Assembly (NCBI RefSeq): GCF_000472425.1
Contig: NZ_AXAI01000013.1
Location: 168-64,167 of the forward strand
Length of the DNA: 64,000 nt
Reading direction: 5' to 3'
From: Bradyrhizobium sp. Tv2a-2
GTDB taxonomy: Bacteria > Pseudomonadota > Alphaproteobacteria > Rhizobiales > Xanthobacteraceae
The position numbers were made by a program, and so were the translations under genes. The notes under the pieces were generated by a model that saw nothing but the letters and a program-made list of their open reading frames with translations, did not search any database and was not told where the DNA came from. Position 1 is the stretch's first letter; every line of letters starts with the position of its first letter. This document shows positions 15,806-24,547 of the stretch, piece after piece.

Positions 15806-17080
15806 ATGAACGTCCAGGCTCCCGTCAAGGCCGATATGGCCGAGCGCCTGCGCCTCGCGCGGCGAGAGGCCTATGCCACACCGCTGAAGGATTTCCATCC
15901 CGGCGCTCCGCGACTGTTCCGTGACGACACGCTGTGGCCGTGGTTCGAGCGACTGCGCAAGGAGGAGCCGGTGCATTACTGCACCAATGCGCCGATCGAG
16001 CCCTATTGGTCCGTGGTGAAATACAACGACATCATGCACGTCGACACCAATCATGGCATCTTCTCCTCCGATGCAAGGCTTGGCGGCATTTCGATCAAGG
16101 ACAACCCGCCCGGCTATGACTGGCCGAGCTTCATCGCGATGGACCAGCCCAGGCACGCCGAGCAACGCAAGACGGTGTCGCCGATGTTCACGCCGACGCA
16201 TCTCGACGAGCTTGCGGTCCTGATCCGCCAGCGCTCGGCCAAGGTGCTGGACAGCCTGCCGCGCAACGAGACCTTCAATTTCGTCGAGAAGGTCTCGATT
16301 GAGCTCACCACGCAGATGCTGGCGACGCTGTTCGATTTCCCTTTCGAGGAACGGCGCAAGCTGACCCGCTGGTCGGACGTGTCGACCGCGCTGCCCAAGA
16401 GCGGCATCGTGGAGTCGCGGGAGCAGCGCCGCCGGGAAATGGACGAGTGTCGCGAATATTTCGCGCGTCTGTGGAATGAGCGCATCAATAGCGAGCCGCG
16501 CAACGATCTCCTGTCGATGATGGCCCACAGCGAGGCCACGCGGCACATGGACCCGGACAATCTGATGGGCAACATCATCCTGCTCGTCGTCGGTGGCAAC
16601 GATACCACCCGCAACACCATGAGCGGCTCGGTGCTCGCGCTGAACGAGAATCCGGGCGAGTACGACAAGCTGCGTGCCAATCCCAAGCTGATCGATTCCA
16701 TGGTACCGGAGGTGATCCGCTGGCAGACGCCGCTCGCCCATATGCGGCGCACCGCGCTGGAAGACACCGAGCTCGGCGGCAAGACAATCAGGAAGGGCGA
16801 CCGCGTCGTGATGTGGTACGTCTCGGGCAACCGCGACGAGGACGCGATCGACCGTCCTGACGAATTCATCATCGACCGGCCGCGGCCGCGCACGCATCTG
16901 TCGTTCGGCTTCGGCATCCACCGCTGCGTCGGCATGCGGCTCGCCGAGCTGCAGCTGCGCATCGTCTGGGAAGAGATCCTAAAGCGCTTCGAGCGTATCG
17001 AGGTGGTCGGCGAGCCGAGGCGGCTCTATTCCAGCTTCGTGCGCGGCATCGAATATCTGCCGGTGCGCATTCCCGGCTGA
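15806..17080 (+). CDS. Cytochrome P450, CYP153-like (copy 2)
   Basis: 424 residues, clearly a tandem duplicate of the preceding gene: same HYC N-terminal motif, ELTTQMLA, GGNDTTRN, WQTPLAHMRRTAL and FGFGIHRCVG (Cys374). The copies differ most in the B-C region and around residues 190-215, the substrate-contacting parts of P450s, which suggests divergent substrate preference. The 24-nt spacing indicates one operon. An inverted repeat lies about 40 nt after the stop. Confidence 0.88.
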   Translation: MNVQAPVKADMAERLRLARREAYATPLKDFHPGAPRLFRDDTLWPWFERLRKEEPVHYCTNAPIEPYWSVVKYNDIMHVDTNHGIFSSDARLGGISIKDNPPGYDWPSFIAMDQPRHAEQRKTVSPMFTPTHLDELAVLIRQRSAKVLDSLPRNETFNFVEKVSIELTTQMLATLFDFPFEERRKLTRWSDVSTALPKSGIVESREQRRREMDECREYFARLWNERINSEPRNDLLSMMAHSEATRHMDPDNLMGNIILLVVGGNDTTRNTMSGSVLALNENPGEYDKLRANPKLIDSMVPEVIRWQTPLAHMRRTALEDTELGGKTIRKGDRVVMWYVSGNRDEDAIDRPDEFIIDRPRPRTHLSFGFGIHRCVGMRLAELQLRIVWEEILKRFERIEVVGEPRRLYSSFVRGIEYLPVRIPG

Positions 17081-17119
17081 GGCGGAGCACCTTCTTCGTC
17101 TCTCCAATCGGGAGCGGTC

Positions 17120-17172
17120 GGATCGCATCGATGGATGCGATCCGGGTAAGGTGTCAGGGTCCCTCGCGAGGG
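17120..17172. promoter_or_regulatory. Two adjacent dyads between the P450 operon and the TPP decarboxylase
   Basis: GGATCGCATC-gatg-GATGCGATCC (17120-17143) is a perfect 10-bp hairpin, followed by the 12-bp palindrome CCCTCGCGAGGG (17161-17172). There is no T-run, so this may be an operator or a weak terminator. Confidence 0.4.
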
Positions 17173-17284
17173 CACCGCCCCTATAAAATTCCGGCATGGC
17201 AGCCTGAACCAGATAAGAAGGGCAATGCGCCGCCTTTTCGCCTAAAGCCTTGGGGCATACACGACCGAGAGTCCCGAGGAGACG

Positions 17285-17833
17285 ATGGCAGTTTCGACAG
17301 CAGACGACGTGACCAGCCGCGACTGGCCGCTCGACATCTATCATTCACTGAAAACGGCCGGCGTCTCGCAGCTTTGCTACGTGCCCGACGCCGGCCATTC
17401 CCGCCTGATCCAGCTGTCGCACGCCGATCGCGACATCAAGACCACGGTGCTGACCACCGAGGAGGAAGGCGTCGCACTGGCCGCCGGCGCCTGGCTCGGA
17501 GGCGACCGCGCGGTGCTGTTGATGCAGTCGAGCGGCGTCGGCAATTGCATCAACATGCTATCGCTGCTCGCAAGCTGCCGCCTGCCCTTCCTCACCTTCG
17601 TGACCATGCGCGGCGAATGGGCCGAGTTCAATCCCTGGCAGATCCCCATGGGCAAGGCGACGCAACAGGCGCTGGAAATCATGGGCGTCACGGTGTTCCG
17701 GCTCGAGAAGCCTGATGACGCAGCCGAGCTCGCCTCCGCCGCGGCGTCGCTCGCCTTCGATAGCGATCAGCAGATCGCGGTCCTGATCTCGCAACGCATG
17801 ATCGGCCGCAAGAAGTGGACGGAGACGAAGTGA
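17285..17833 (+). CDS. TPP-dependent decarboxylase, alpha (Pyr-domain) subunit, ComD-like
   Basis: 182 residues. It is a stand-alone N-terminal TPP-enzyme domain: CYVPDAGHSRLIQL, the activating Glu in TTEEEGVALAAGAWLGG, and MQSSGVGNCINML. The family includes sulfopyruvate decarboxylase ComD and phosphonopyruvate decarboxylase. It needs the beta subunit encoded next, whose ATG shares its A with this gene's TGA stop. The substrate is probably a small 2-keto acid with a charged group, but the sequence alone does not decide. Confidence 0.8.
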   Translation: MAVSTADDVTSRDWPLDIYHSLKTAGVSQLCYVPDAGHSRLIQLSHADRDIKTTVLTTEEEGVALAAGAWLGGDRAVLLMQSSGVGNCINMLSLLASCRLPFLTFVTMRGEWAEFNPWQIPMGKATQQALEIMGVTVFRLEKPDDAAELASAAASLAFDSDQQIAVLISQRMIGRKKWTETK

Positions 17834-18423
17834 TGCAAAAGAATTTCGGTTCGCTCGATCGCCGCGAGGCGGTGAAGATGCTGCTTGCCGACCGCGGCGA
17901 TCTGCTTGTGATCAGCGGCCTCGGCTCATCGTCCTATGACTTGTTCGACGCCGGCGAGAACGCAGGCAATTTCTATCTCTGGGGCGCCATGGGCGGCGCC
18001 GCCATGGTCGGCCTCGGGCTGGCATTGGCGCAGCCGAAGCGGCCTGTCGCGGTCGTCACCGGGGATGGCGAGCAGCTGATGGGGCTCGGCAGCCTCCTGA
18101 CCGTGGCCGCCAAGAAGCCCGGCAATCTCTCGATCGTCGTGCTCGACAACGGCCATTTCGGCGAGACCGGTATGCAGCAGAGCCATTCCGGCCTGGGTGC
18201 CCGGCTAGAGGTGATCGCGGGCGGCGCCGGCTTCCACTCGGTCACGGAGATCGGCGATCTCGAAAGCATCGCAGCGTTCCGCCGCAAGATGCGGAATTTC
18301 GACGGCCCGCATTTTGCGCGCATCCACATCAGCTCCGACCATGTCCCGCGTGCCTTGCCGCCGCGTGACGGCGTGTTCCTGAAGAACCGTTTTCGTGAGC
18401 ATCTTGGGTTTGCGGTGACCTGA
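17833..18423 (+). CDS. TPP-dependent decarboxylase, beta (PP-domain) subunit, ComE-like
   Basis: 196 residues, start fixed by the TGATG overlap with the alpha subunit. It has the Mg/TPP-binding motif GDGEQLMGLGSLLT ending in VVLDNGHFGETG (GDG...DN). Together the two subunits form a heteromeric active site of the ComDE type. Convergent with a LysR gene two nt away. The pair sits between two other TPP enzymes (8.3-9.8 kb and 22.7-24.3 kb), so this region is rich in 2-keto acid decarboxylation. Confidence 0.8.
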   Translation: MQKNFGSLDRREAVKMLLADRGDLLVISGLGSSSYDLFDAGENAGNFYLWGAMGGAAMVGLGLALAQPKRPVAVVTGDGEQLMGLGSLLTVAAKKPGNLSIVVLDNGHFGETGMQQSHSGLGARLEVIAGGAGFHSVTEIGDLESIAAFRRKMRNFDGPHFARIHISSDHVPRALPPRDGVFLKNRFREHLGFAVT

Positions 18424-18424
18424 T

Positions 18425-19348
18425 TCAGGCGAGCTTGATGTCCCACGTTCCTTCATTGCGACAGGCGGCCGTCTCGTTGCGCAACAGCGCGGTGACGGCG
18501 GCGATCGCGGCGGAGCCGGGATGGTCGATTGGAGACGCGATGATCAACTCGCGCATCGGGCCGTCCTTGGCAATGGACGCGATCTCGAGCTTGCCGGCTT
18601 GGACCTCGTCGCGCACCGAGGAAGGCGGCAACAGTGCAAAGCCGAGCCCTTCCTCGACGAGGCTCGTGAGCACTCGGAACGAATCCGCTTCCACCTGGAT
18701 ATCGAGCTTGACCTTCTTCTGCGCCGCCGCGTGTTCGATCAGCGTCCGAAGGCCGTGGGAATGACTGGGCAGCACCAGCTTCTGGCGCAACAGCCAGTCC
18801 ATCTCGACCCGCTTCTTGCGCGAGAGCCCCGAGCCACGCCGGCCGACTGCCACCACCGCATCCCGCCCGAGATTTTGCACCGAGAGGTGCAGATCGGCGG
18901 ACGGACCGTAGATCACGGCCAGGTCCATCTCGCCACGGTGCAGCCATTCGATCAGGTGGCCGCTGTAGCTTTCGACGATGCACAAGGAAATTCCGGGGTA
19001 GCTTTCCACCGTCCGGCGCGCCAGCCGCGCCGAGAGCACGCAGCTCACGGTCGGAACCAGACCCAGCACCACCCGTCCGCTCGGCGCGCCCGCATGGGAT
19101 TGGATATCGTCGCGGATCTGGTCGATCTGGCGGACGATACCGGAGGTGCGCGCGAGCAGCAGCCTGCCGGCCTCGGTCAGCACCATGCCCCTGCCGTTCC
19201 GGGTGAACAGCTCTGCGCGCAGCTCATGCTCCAGAAGCTTGATCTGGCGGCTGAGCGCAGGCTGCGCTATCCGCAAGGTGTCGGAAGCCTTGGAGAGGCT
19301 GCCGAGCTCGGCCACGCAACTGAAGGTCTTGAGCTGGCGGAAATCCAT
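18425..19348 (-). CDS. LysR-type transcriptional regulator
   Basis: 307 residues from MDFRQLKTF. The N-terminal winged HTH has the recognition region SLSKASDTLRIAQPALSRQI; the C-terminal substrate-binding domain begins GRVVLGLVPTVS. It is divergent from the acyl-CoA dehydrogenase/CoA-transferase/hydratase operon. A CTAT-N11-ATAG box lies in the 99-bp gap. By the usual LTTR logic it activates that operon in response to a pathway intermediate and represses itself. Confidence 0.9.
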   Translation of the reverse strand: MDFRQLKTFSCVAELGSLSKASDTLRIAQPALSRQIKLLEHELRAELFTRNGRGMVLTEAGRLLLARTSGIVRQIDQIRDDIQSHAGAPSGRVVLGLVPTVSCVLSARLARRTVESYPGISLCIVESYSGHLIEWLHRGEMDLAVIYGPSADLHLSVQNLGRDAVVAVGRRGSGLSRKKRVEMDWLLRQKLVLPSHSHGLRTLIEHAAAQKKVKLDIQVEADSFRVLTSLVEEGLGFALLPPSSVRDEVQAGKLEIASIAKDGPMRELIIASPIDHPGSAAIAAVTALLRNETAACRNEGTWDIKLA

Positions 19349-19379
19349 ACTTGCCAATCTTGGAATGCTACTTCATAGG

Positions 19380-19398
19380 CTATAACAATTCAGCATAG
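19380..19398. promoter_or_regulatory. LysR-type binding site (T-N11-A) in the divergent promoter
   Basis: CTATAACAATTCAGCATAG is CTAT-N11-ATAG, matching the T-N11-A LysR consensus with 4-bp inverted arms. It lies 32 nt from the lysR start and 50 nt from the acyl-CoA dehydrogenase start. Confidence 0.65.
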
Positions 19399-19447
19399 GG
19401 AGCTCGCGGCGGTTTCTCAAATCAAAAGCCCGTCGCCATCGATCAAA

Positions 19448-20623
19448 ATGATCCAGGAACAAGCACACGAACAGGACGAACACGCCGAGATCCGCGATGC
19501 GGTGGCAAAGCTTTGCGCGCAATATCCCGGCGAATATTGGCGCAAGCTCGATCGCGAGATGGCCTACCCGTCGGCCTTTGTCGATGCGCTGACGCAGGCT
19601 GGCTATCTCTCGGTGCTGATCCCCGAGGAATATGGCGGCGCGGGTCTGAAGCTGTCCGCGGCCGCGGCGATCCTGGAGGAGGTCCAGCGCGCGGGCTGCA
19701 ATGGCGGCGGCTGCCACGCCCAGATGTACACCATGGGCACGGTGCTGCGGCACGGCAATGCCGAGCAGAAGGCAAAATGGTTGCCGAAGATCGCGAGCGG
19801 CGAACTGCGCTTGCAGGCCTTCGGCGTCACCGAGCCGACCAGCGGCACCGACACCTCCTCGCTGAAGACGTTTGCACGGCGCGAAGGCAATGACAGCTAT
19901 ATCGTCAACGGCCAGAAGATCTGGACCAGCCGCGCCGAATATTCCGACCTGATGATCCTGCTCGCGCGCACCACGCCGAAGGAGCAGGCGAGGAAACGCA
20001 CCGACGGGCTCTCAGTGTTCATCGTCGACATGCGGGAGGCAAAGAAGGCCGGGCTCTCGATCCGTCCGATCCGCACCATGATGAACCACTCCACCACGGA
20101 AGTGTTCTTCACTGACATGCGGGTGCCCGCGGAGAATTTGATCGGCGAGGAAGGCAAGGGTTTTCGCTACATCCTTTCCGGCATGAATGCCGAGCGCATC
20201 CTCATCGCGGCCGAATGCATCGGCGACGCCAAATGGTTCATCGCGAAGGCGACCAATTACGCCAAGGAGCGCGCGGTGTTCGGCCGTCCGATCGGCCAAA
20301 ACCAAGGCATCCAGTTCCCGATTGCGAAGGCCTACGCCTCGATGCGCGCGGCGGAATTGATGGTGAAGGAAGCCACGCGCAAATATGAGGCCGGGCTCGA
20401 TTGCGGCGCCGAGGCCAACATGGCCAAGATGCTCGCGGCCGACGCCTCCTGGGAAGCGGCCAACGCCTGCATCCAGACCCATGGCGGCTTCGGCTTTGCC
20501 GAGGAATACGACGTCGAGCGCAAATTCCGCGAGACCCGGCTCTACCAGGTGGCGCCGATCTCCACCAACCTGATCCTGTCCTATGTCGCCGAGCATGTGC
20601 TCGGCATGCCCCGCTCCTATTGA
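19448..20623 (+). CDS. Acyl-CoA dehydrogenase of a CoA-transferase operon
   Basis: 391 residues with the ACAD fold: LIPEEYGGAGLKLSAAAAIL, FGVTEPTSGTDTSSLKT, NGQKIWTSRAEYSD, and QTHGGFGFAEEYDVERKFRE. At the place where most ACADs carry the catalytic Glu (YEGTS) this one has RLYQVAPISTN, so the base must come from elsewhere. It oxidises an acyl-CoA and passes electrons to ETF. First gene of a three-gene unit under the divergent LysR gene. The combination resembles the Pseudomonas itaconate-utilisation cluster; the actual substrate is unproven. Confidence 0.85.
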   Translation: MIQEQAHEQDEHAEIRDAVAKLCAQYPGEYWRKLDREMAYPSAFVDALTQAGYLSVLIPEEYGGAGLKLSAAAAILEEVQRAGCNGGGCHAQMYTMGTVLRHGNAEQKAKWLPKIASGELRLQAFGVTEPTSGTDTSSLKTFARREGNDSYIVNGQKIWTSRAEYSDLMILLARTTPKEQARKRTDGLSVFIVDMREAKKAGLSIRPIRTMMNHSTTEVFFTDMRVPAENLIGEEGKGFRYILSGMNAERILIAAECIGDAKWFIAKATNYAKERAVFGRPIGQNQGIQFPIAKAYASMRAAELMVKEATRKYEAGLDCGAEANMAKMLAADASWEAANACIQTHGGFGFAEEYDVERKFRETRLYQVAPISTNLILSYVAEHVLGMPRSY

Positions 20624-20632
20624 GGCACGACC

Positions 20633-21760
20633 ATGCTGCCGCTTGAGGGAATCAAGGTCATATCAGTCGAACAGGCGGTCGCCGCCCCTTTCTGCTCCTC
20701 GCGTCTCGCCGACGCCGGCGCTGAAGTGATCAAGATCGAGCGCCCCGAGGGCGATTTTGCCCGCGGCTATGACGCCGCCGCCAAGGGCCAGAGCAGCTAT
20801 TTCGTCTGGCTCAACCGCGGCAAGGAGTCGGCGGTGGTCGATCTCGCGACCAAGGAAGGACGCGCCGAGCTCGAGGCGCTGATCGCGAGCGCCGATGTGC
20901 TGCTGCAGAATTTGAAGCCGGGCGCGATGGACAAGCTCGGCTTTTCGCTGGAGCGGCTGCGCAAGGACTATCCGAAGCTGATCTGCTGCACCATTACCGG
21001 CTATGGCGACACCGGGCCTTATGCGCATCGCAAGGCCTACGATCTCCTGATCCAGGCCGAGAGCGGGCTTGCCTCCATCACCGGCGGTCCGGAGAGCGCG
21101 TCGCGCGTCGGGCTCTCGATCGTCGATATCGCGACCGGCGCCACCGCGCATGCATCGATCCTCGAAGCCCTGATCGGGCGCGGCCGCACCGGACAAGGCG
21201 CCGACATCAGGATTTCGATGTTCGACGTGATGGCCGACTGGCTCACGGTGCCTCTGCTCAACTCGGAGGCCGGCAATCCGCCCAAGCGCATGGGCCTCGC
21301 CCATCCCTCGATCGCGCCTTACGGCGTGTTCCGTTCCAGCGACGGCAAGGAAATTCTCATCTCGATCCAGAGCGAGCGCGAGTGGAAGAAGCTCTGCGCC
21401 GAAGTGCTGGACAAGCCCGAGCTGCCGAACGATCCGCGCTTTGCCAATATGGTCGAGCGTGTGCGCAACCGCGTCCTCACCGACAAGACCGTCGGCGACA
21501 TCTTTGCGACGCTCACGCGCGACCAGTTGCTCAAGCGCCTGGCGGATTCCGATATCGCCTTTGCCGAGGTCAACACCATGGCCGACCTCACCGTGCACCC
21601 GCATTTGCGCCGCATCGAGGTCGAGACGCCGAACGGCGTCGTGGCCTATCCGGCGCCAGCCGCGATCTTTGTCGGCGAGGCGCGGCACTACGGCGCGGTG
21701 CCCGCGATCGGCGAAAGCAAGGCGACTTCAAAAGCTCCCGCACGGGCCAAATCGTCATGA
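20633..21760 (+). CDS. CaiB/BaiF (family III) CoA-transferase
   Basis: 375 residues. N-terminal LEGIKVISVEQAVAAPFCSS, FGF-free Rossmann region DAGAEVIKIERPEGDFAR, and the catalytic Asp in AYDLLIQAESGLASITGG. Family III enzymes move CoA between carboxylic acids, usually from succinyl-CoA to the substrate acid. The start is 9 nt after the dehydrogenase stop and the end overlaps the hydratase ATG (ATGA), so the three genes are translationally linked. A role in activating a dicarboxylic acid such as itaconate or mesaconate is inferred from context. Confidence 0.87.
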   Translation: MLPLEGIKVISVEQAVAAPFCSSRLADAGAEVIKIERPEGDFARGYDAAAKGQSSYFVWLNRGKESAVVDLATKEGRAELEALIASADVLLQNLKPGAMDKLGFSLERLRKDYPKLICCTITGYGDTGPYAHRKAYDLLIQAESGLASITGGPESASRVGLSIVDIATGATAHASILEALIGRGRTGQGADIRISMFDVMADWLTVPLLNSEAGNPPKRMGLAHPSIAPYGVFRSSDGKEILISIQSEREWKKLCAEVLDKPELPNDPRFANMVERVRNRVLTDKTVGDIFATLTRDQLLKRLADSDIAFAEVNTMADLTVHPHLRRIEVETPNGVVAYPAPAAIFVGEARHYGAVPAIGESKATSKAPARAKSS

Positions 21761-22611
21761 CCGAAAAGCTCGACCTCGATCATTTGCGGCAATGGATCGG
21801 CCGCACCCAGGAAGCCACCGACATCGTCACCGCGCAGCTCGTGAAAGGTCTGCGCGCGACGCTGTTTCAGGAGGTCGGCGAGCCGAAGACCGGCGATGCC
21901 GCGCCCTTCACGGCACATTGGTGCCTGGCGCAGCCGGTGTTTCCGATGGCGATGCTCGGCCCCGACGGCCATCCGACCCGCGGCGGCTTCCTGCCGCCGG
22001 TGCCGCTGCCGCGGCGCATGTGGGCCGGCGGCGAGATCGAATTTCTCGACGCCTTGCGCGTCGGCGATGAGTCGACGCGCACATCGCGGATATCGGATGT
22101 GACGATGAAGACCGGCTCGACTGGGCAGCTCTGCTTCGTCTCCGTCGAACACACCGTCACCTCTTCGCGCGGCGTTGCCATCCGCGAGCGCCAGGACATT
22201 GTCTATCGCGAAATGGGTGGCACACCGGCCGCGGCGCCGGCCAAGCCCACGCCTCCGCCGCCGGCGGCACAGCATCGCGAGACTCACGTCTCCGATCCGG
22301 TGCTGCTGTTCCGCTATTCGGCGCTGACCTTCAATGGCCACCGCATCCACTACGACCGCGATTATGTCACCAAGGTGGAGGGCTATCCCGGGCTGATCTT
22401 CCATGGCCCGCTGCAGGCGGCGTTCATAGTCGAGATGGCGGCAAAGCTGCGCGGCGGCAAGCCGCCGAAGACATTCACCTATCGCGGCGTGCAGCCGCTG
22501 TTCGAGGGCGGCGAGTTCTCCATCAACGCCAACGACAAGGGCGCGAGCATGGAGCTGTGGACCGCGAATGATGCGGGCCAGCCCACGATGAAGGGGACGG
22601 CGGTGTGGTAG
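21757..22611 (+). CDS. MaoC-type hydratase, mesaconyl/itaconyl-CoA hydratase-like
   Basis: 284 residues from an ATG overlapping the CoA-transferase stop. The N-terminal half (DLDHLRQWIGRTQEATDIVT, then LPRRMWAGG) is a FAS1-dehydratase/HTD2-like hot-dog. The C-terminal half has FSALTFNGHRIHYDRDYV-like residues with the conserved catalytic Asp and His of the MaoC motif (HRIHYD), then YPGLIFHGPLQAA. These proteins hydrate enoyl-CoAs; relatives act on mesaconyl-C4-CoA or itaconyl-CoA. No citramalyl-CoA lyase (CitE) is in the window, so the pathway end is missing or encoded elsewhere. Confidence 0.82.
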   Translation: MTEKLDLDHLRQWIGRTQEATDIVTAQLVKGLRATLFQEVGEPKTGDAAPFTAHWCLAQPVFPMAMLGPDGHPTRGGFLPPVPLPRRMWAGGEIEFLDALRVGDESTRTSRISDVTMKTGSTGQLCFVSVEHTVTSSRGVAIRERQDIVYREMGGTPAAAPAKPTPPPPAAQHRETHVSDPVLLFRYSALTFNGHRIHYDRDYVTKVEGYPGLIFHGPLQAAFIVEMAAKLRGGKPPKTFTYRGVQPLFEGGEFSINANDKGASMELWTANDAGQPTMKGTAVW

Positions 22612-22620
22612 TGTGGCCTT

Positions 22621-22702
22621 CGTCATTCCGGGGCGATGCGAAGCATCGAACCCGGAATCTCGAGATTCCGGGTTCGGTCCTGAGGACCGCCCCGGAATGA
22701 CG
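22621..22702. repeat. Dispersed palindromic repeat, family A (best-preserved copy)
   Basis: Outer arms CGTCATTCCGGGGCG and CGCCCCGGAATGACG are inverted. Inside are a GATGCGAAGCATC dyad and CCCGGAATCTCGAGATTCCGGG, a perfect 22-nt palindrome by position 22650-22672. The element is about 80 bp and fills the gap between the hydratase and benzoylformate decarboxylase genes. Confidence 0.8.
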
Positions 22703-22724
22703 TCCCCCGGAGGATAAAGAAGCG

Positions 22725-24344
22725 ATGCCCCCGAAAAACGCCACCTCCCTCACCGTCAAGCAGGCCACTCTCGAGCTCTTGCGCAGCTTCGGCATCAAAA
22801 AAGTCTTCGGCAACCCCGGCTCGACCGAATTGCCGTTCCTCAGCGACTGGCCCGACGACATCGATTATGTGCTCGCGCTGCAGGAAGCCTCCGCCGTCGG
22901 TATGGCTGACGGCTATGCCCAGGCGACGCGCAATGCCGGCTTCGTCAACCTGCATTCGGCGGCCGGCGTCGGCAATGCACTTGGCAACATCTATACTGCC
23001 CATCGCAACCAGACCCCGCTCGTGATCACAGCGGGCCAGCAGGCGCGCTCGATCCTGCCGCTGCAGGCCTTCCTCTATGCCGAGCGCGCGTCGGAATTTC
23101 CGCGGCCTTATGTCAAATTCAGCGTCGAGCCGGCCCGCGCCGAGGATGTTCCGGCCGCGATCGCGCGGGCCTATCATATGGCGATGCAGCCACCCTGCGG
23201 GCCGACCTTCGTCTCGATTCCGATCGACGACTGGACGCATCAGGCGCAACCGCTGCAGGCACGCCAGGTGAGCCGCGAGCTCGGGCCCGCGCCGGAAGCC
23301 ATGCGTACCCTCGCCGCGGCGCTGGAAAAAAGCGAGCGTCCGGCTTTCGTCGTCGGTCCTGCTGTCGATCGCGCCGCGGCCGTCGAGCTGATGGTGCGGG
23401 TGGCGGAGAAGGCAAAAGCGTCGGTCTGGGTCAGCCCGTTCTCGGCGCGCTGCTCCTTTCCCGAACGCCATCCGCAGTTTTCGGGTTTCCTGCCCGCTTC
23501 CCCCGGTCAACTGTCGGAAACGCTACGTAGCTACGACCTCGTGGTCGTGATCGGCGCACCGGTCTTCACCTTCCATGTCGAGGGCCACGCCTCGATCTTC
23601 GACGGCGCGACCACGCTGTTCCAGATCACCGACGATCCTGATGCCGCCGCGGTAACACCGGTCGGCAACAGCATCGTGGCCACCACGAAGCCCGCGCTCG
23701 CTATGCTGCTCGAGCTGCTCGGCGAGACCAAGCGCGCGACGCCTGCGGGTCGCCAATTGCCGCCGCCGCCTGCGGCCGCCGATCCAATCCCCGTTGCATT
23801 CCTGCTGCACACGATCTCCACCGCAATGGGCGAGAAAGCCGCACTTGTCGAGGAAGTGCCCTCACACCGCCCGATCATGCACCAGTTCATGCCAATGCCC
23901 GGCGCGGACAGTTTTTACACCATGGCAAGCGGCGGGTTGGGCTTCAGCCTGCCCGCCTCGGTCGGCATGGCACTCGGCTGGCCCGACCGGCGCACCGTCT
24001 GCCTGATCGGCGACGGCTCGGCGATGTACTCGATCCAGGCGCTGTGGACCGCCGCGCAGCGCAAGCTGCCGCTGACCGTGGTTGTGATCAATAATGCGGG
24101 CTACGGCGCGATGCGCTCGTTCAGCCAGGTGATGCAGGTGCGGAACGTCCCCGGCCTCGACCTGCCCGGCATCGATTTCGTCAAGATCGCCGAAGGCCAG
24201 GGCTGCCACGCAGTGCGCGTGAGTAAAGCGGCCGAACTGGCGCCGGCGCTGAAGCACGCGCTGGCGCATGACGGCGCCAGCCTGGTTGAGGTGATCGTGG
24301 ATTCTGCCGTGCCGCTGCTCTACGCGCAGCGAGGACGGACGTGA
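22725..24344 (+). CDS. mdlC: Benzoylformate decarboxylase
   Basis: 539 residues; GGAGGATAAAG precedes the ATG. The active-site residues known from the Pseudomonas enzyme can be placed: Ser33 in NPGSTELPFL, His77 in FVNLHSAAGVGNALGN, His284 in GAPVFTFHVEGH, and the activating Glu in ALQEASAVG. The PP domain has GDGSAMYSIQALW and VVINN. It converts phenylglyoxylate to benzaldehyde plus CO2 using TPP, normally in the mandelate pathway. No mandelate racemase or dehydrogenase is adjacent; the gene sits behind a family A repeat, so it may be a separate transcription unit. Confidence 0.85.
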   Translation: MPPKNATSLTVKQATLELLRSFGIKKVFGNPGSTELPFLSDWPDDIDYVLALQEASAVGMADGYAQATRNAGFVNLHSAAGVGNALGNIYTAHRNQTPLVITAGQQARSILPLQAFLYAERASEFPRPYVKFSVEPARAEDVPAAIARAYHMAMQPPCGPTFVSIPIDDWTHQAQPLQARQVSRELGPAPEAMRTLAAALEKSERPAFVVGPAVDRAAAVELMVRVAEKAKASVWVSPFSARCSFPERHPQFSGFLPASPGQLSETLRSYDLVVVIGAPVFTFHVEGHASIFDGATTLFQITDDPDAAAVTPVGNSIVATTKPALAMLLELLGETKRATPAGRQLPPPPAAADPIPVAFLLHTISTAMGEKAALVEEVPSHRPIMHQFMPMPGADSFYTMASGGLGFSLPASVGMALGWPDRRTVCLIGDGSAMYSIQALWTAAQRKLPLTVVVINNAGYGAMRSFSQVMQVRNVPGLDLPGIDFVKIAEGQGCHAVRVSKAAELAPALKHALAHDGASLVEVIVDSAVPLLYAQRGRT

Positions 24345-24443
24345 GGCACGGACGTAAGGCTCTGCTGCCCTCGCCACGCCCGGCGAGCCACGGCGATCCA
24401 TGCCGGTAGCCCCGGCGGCTCGAGATCTGACGGGATCGGCGAG

Positions 24444-24547
24444 CTAAAGCATGATCCGGAAAAGTGTGTAGCGGTTTTCCGAAAAGATCATGCTCGATCA
24501 AAGAGCTAAAGCGCGATGACGCTTCAACCAAATCTCATCGCGCTTTA
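24444..24547. repeat. Dispersed repeat, family B
   Basis: CTAAAGCATGATCCGGAAAA and TTTTCCGAAAAGATCATGCT form one dyad. A second dyad, AAAGCGCGATGA and TCATCGCGCTTTAG, encloses CGCTTCAACCAAATC. The same two dyads in swapped order occur at 45381. Confidence 0.8.

Noticed and set aside
14267..16921. 884-codon minus-strand frame across the P450 genes
   Set aside because: Shadow of the two P450 genes, which carry haem-binding and oxygen-binding motifs in the plus frames.
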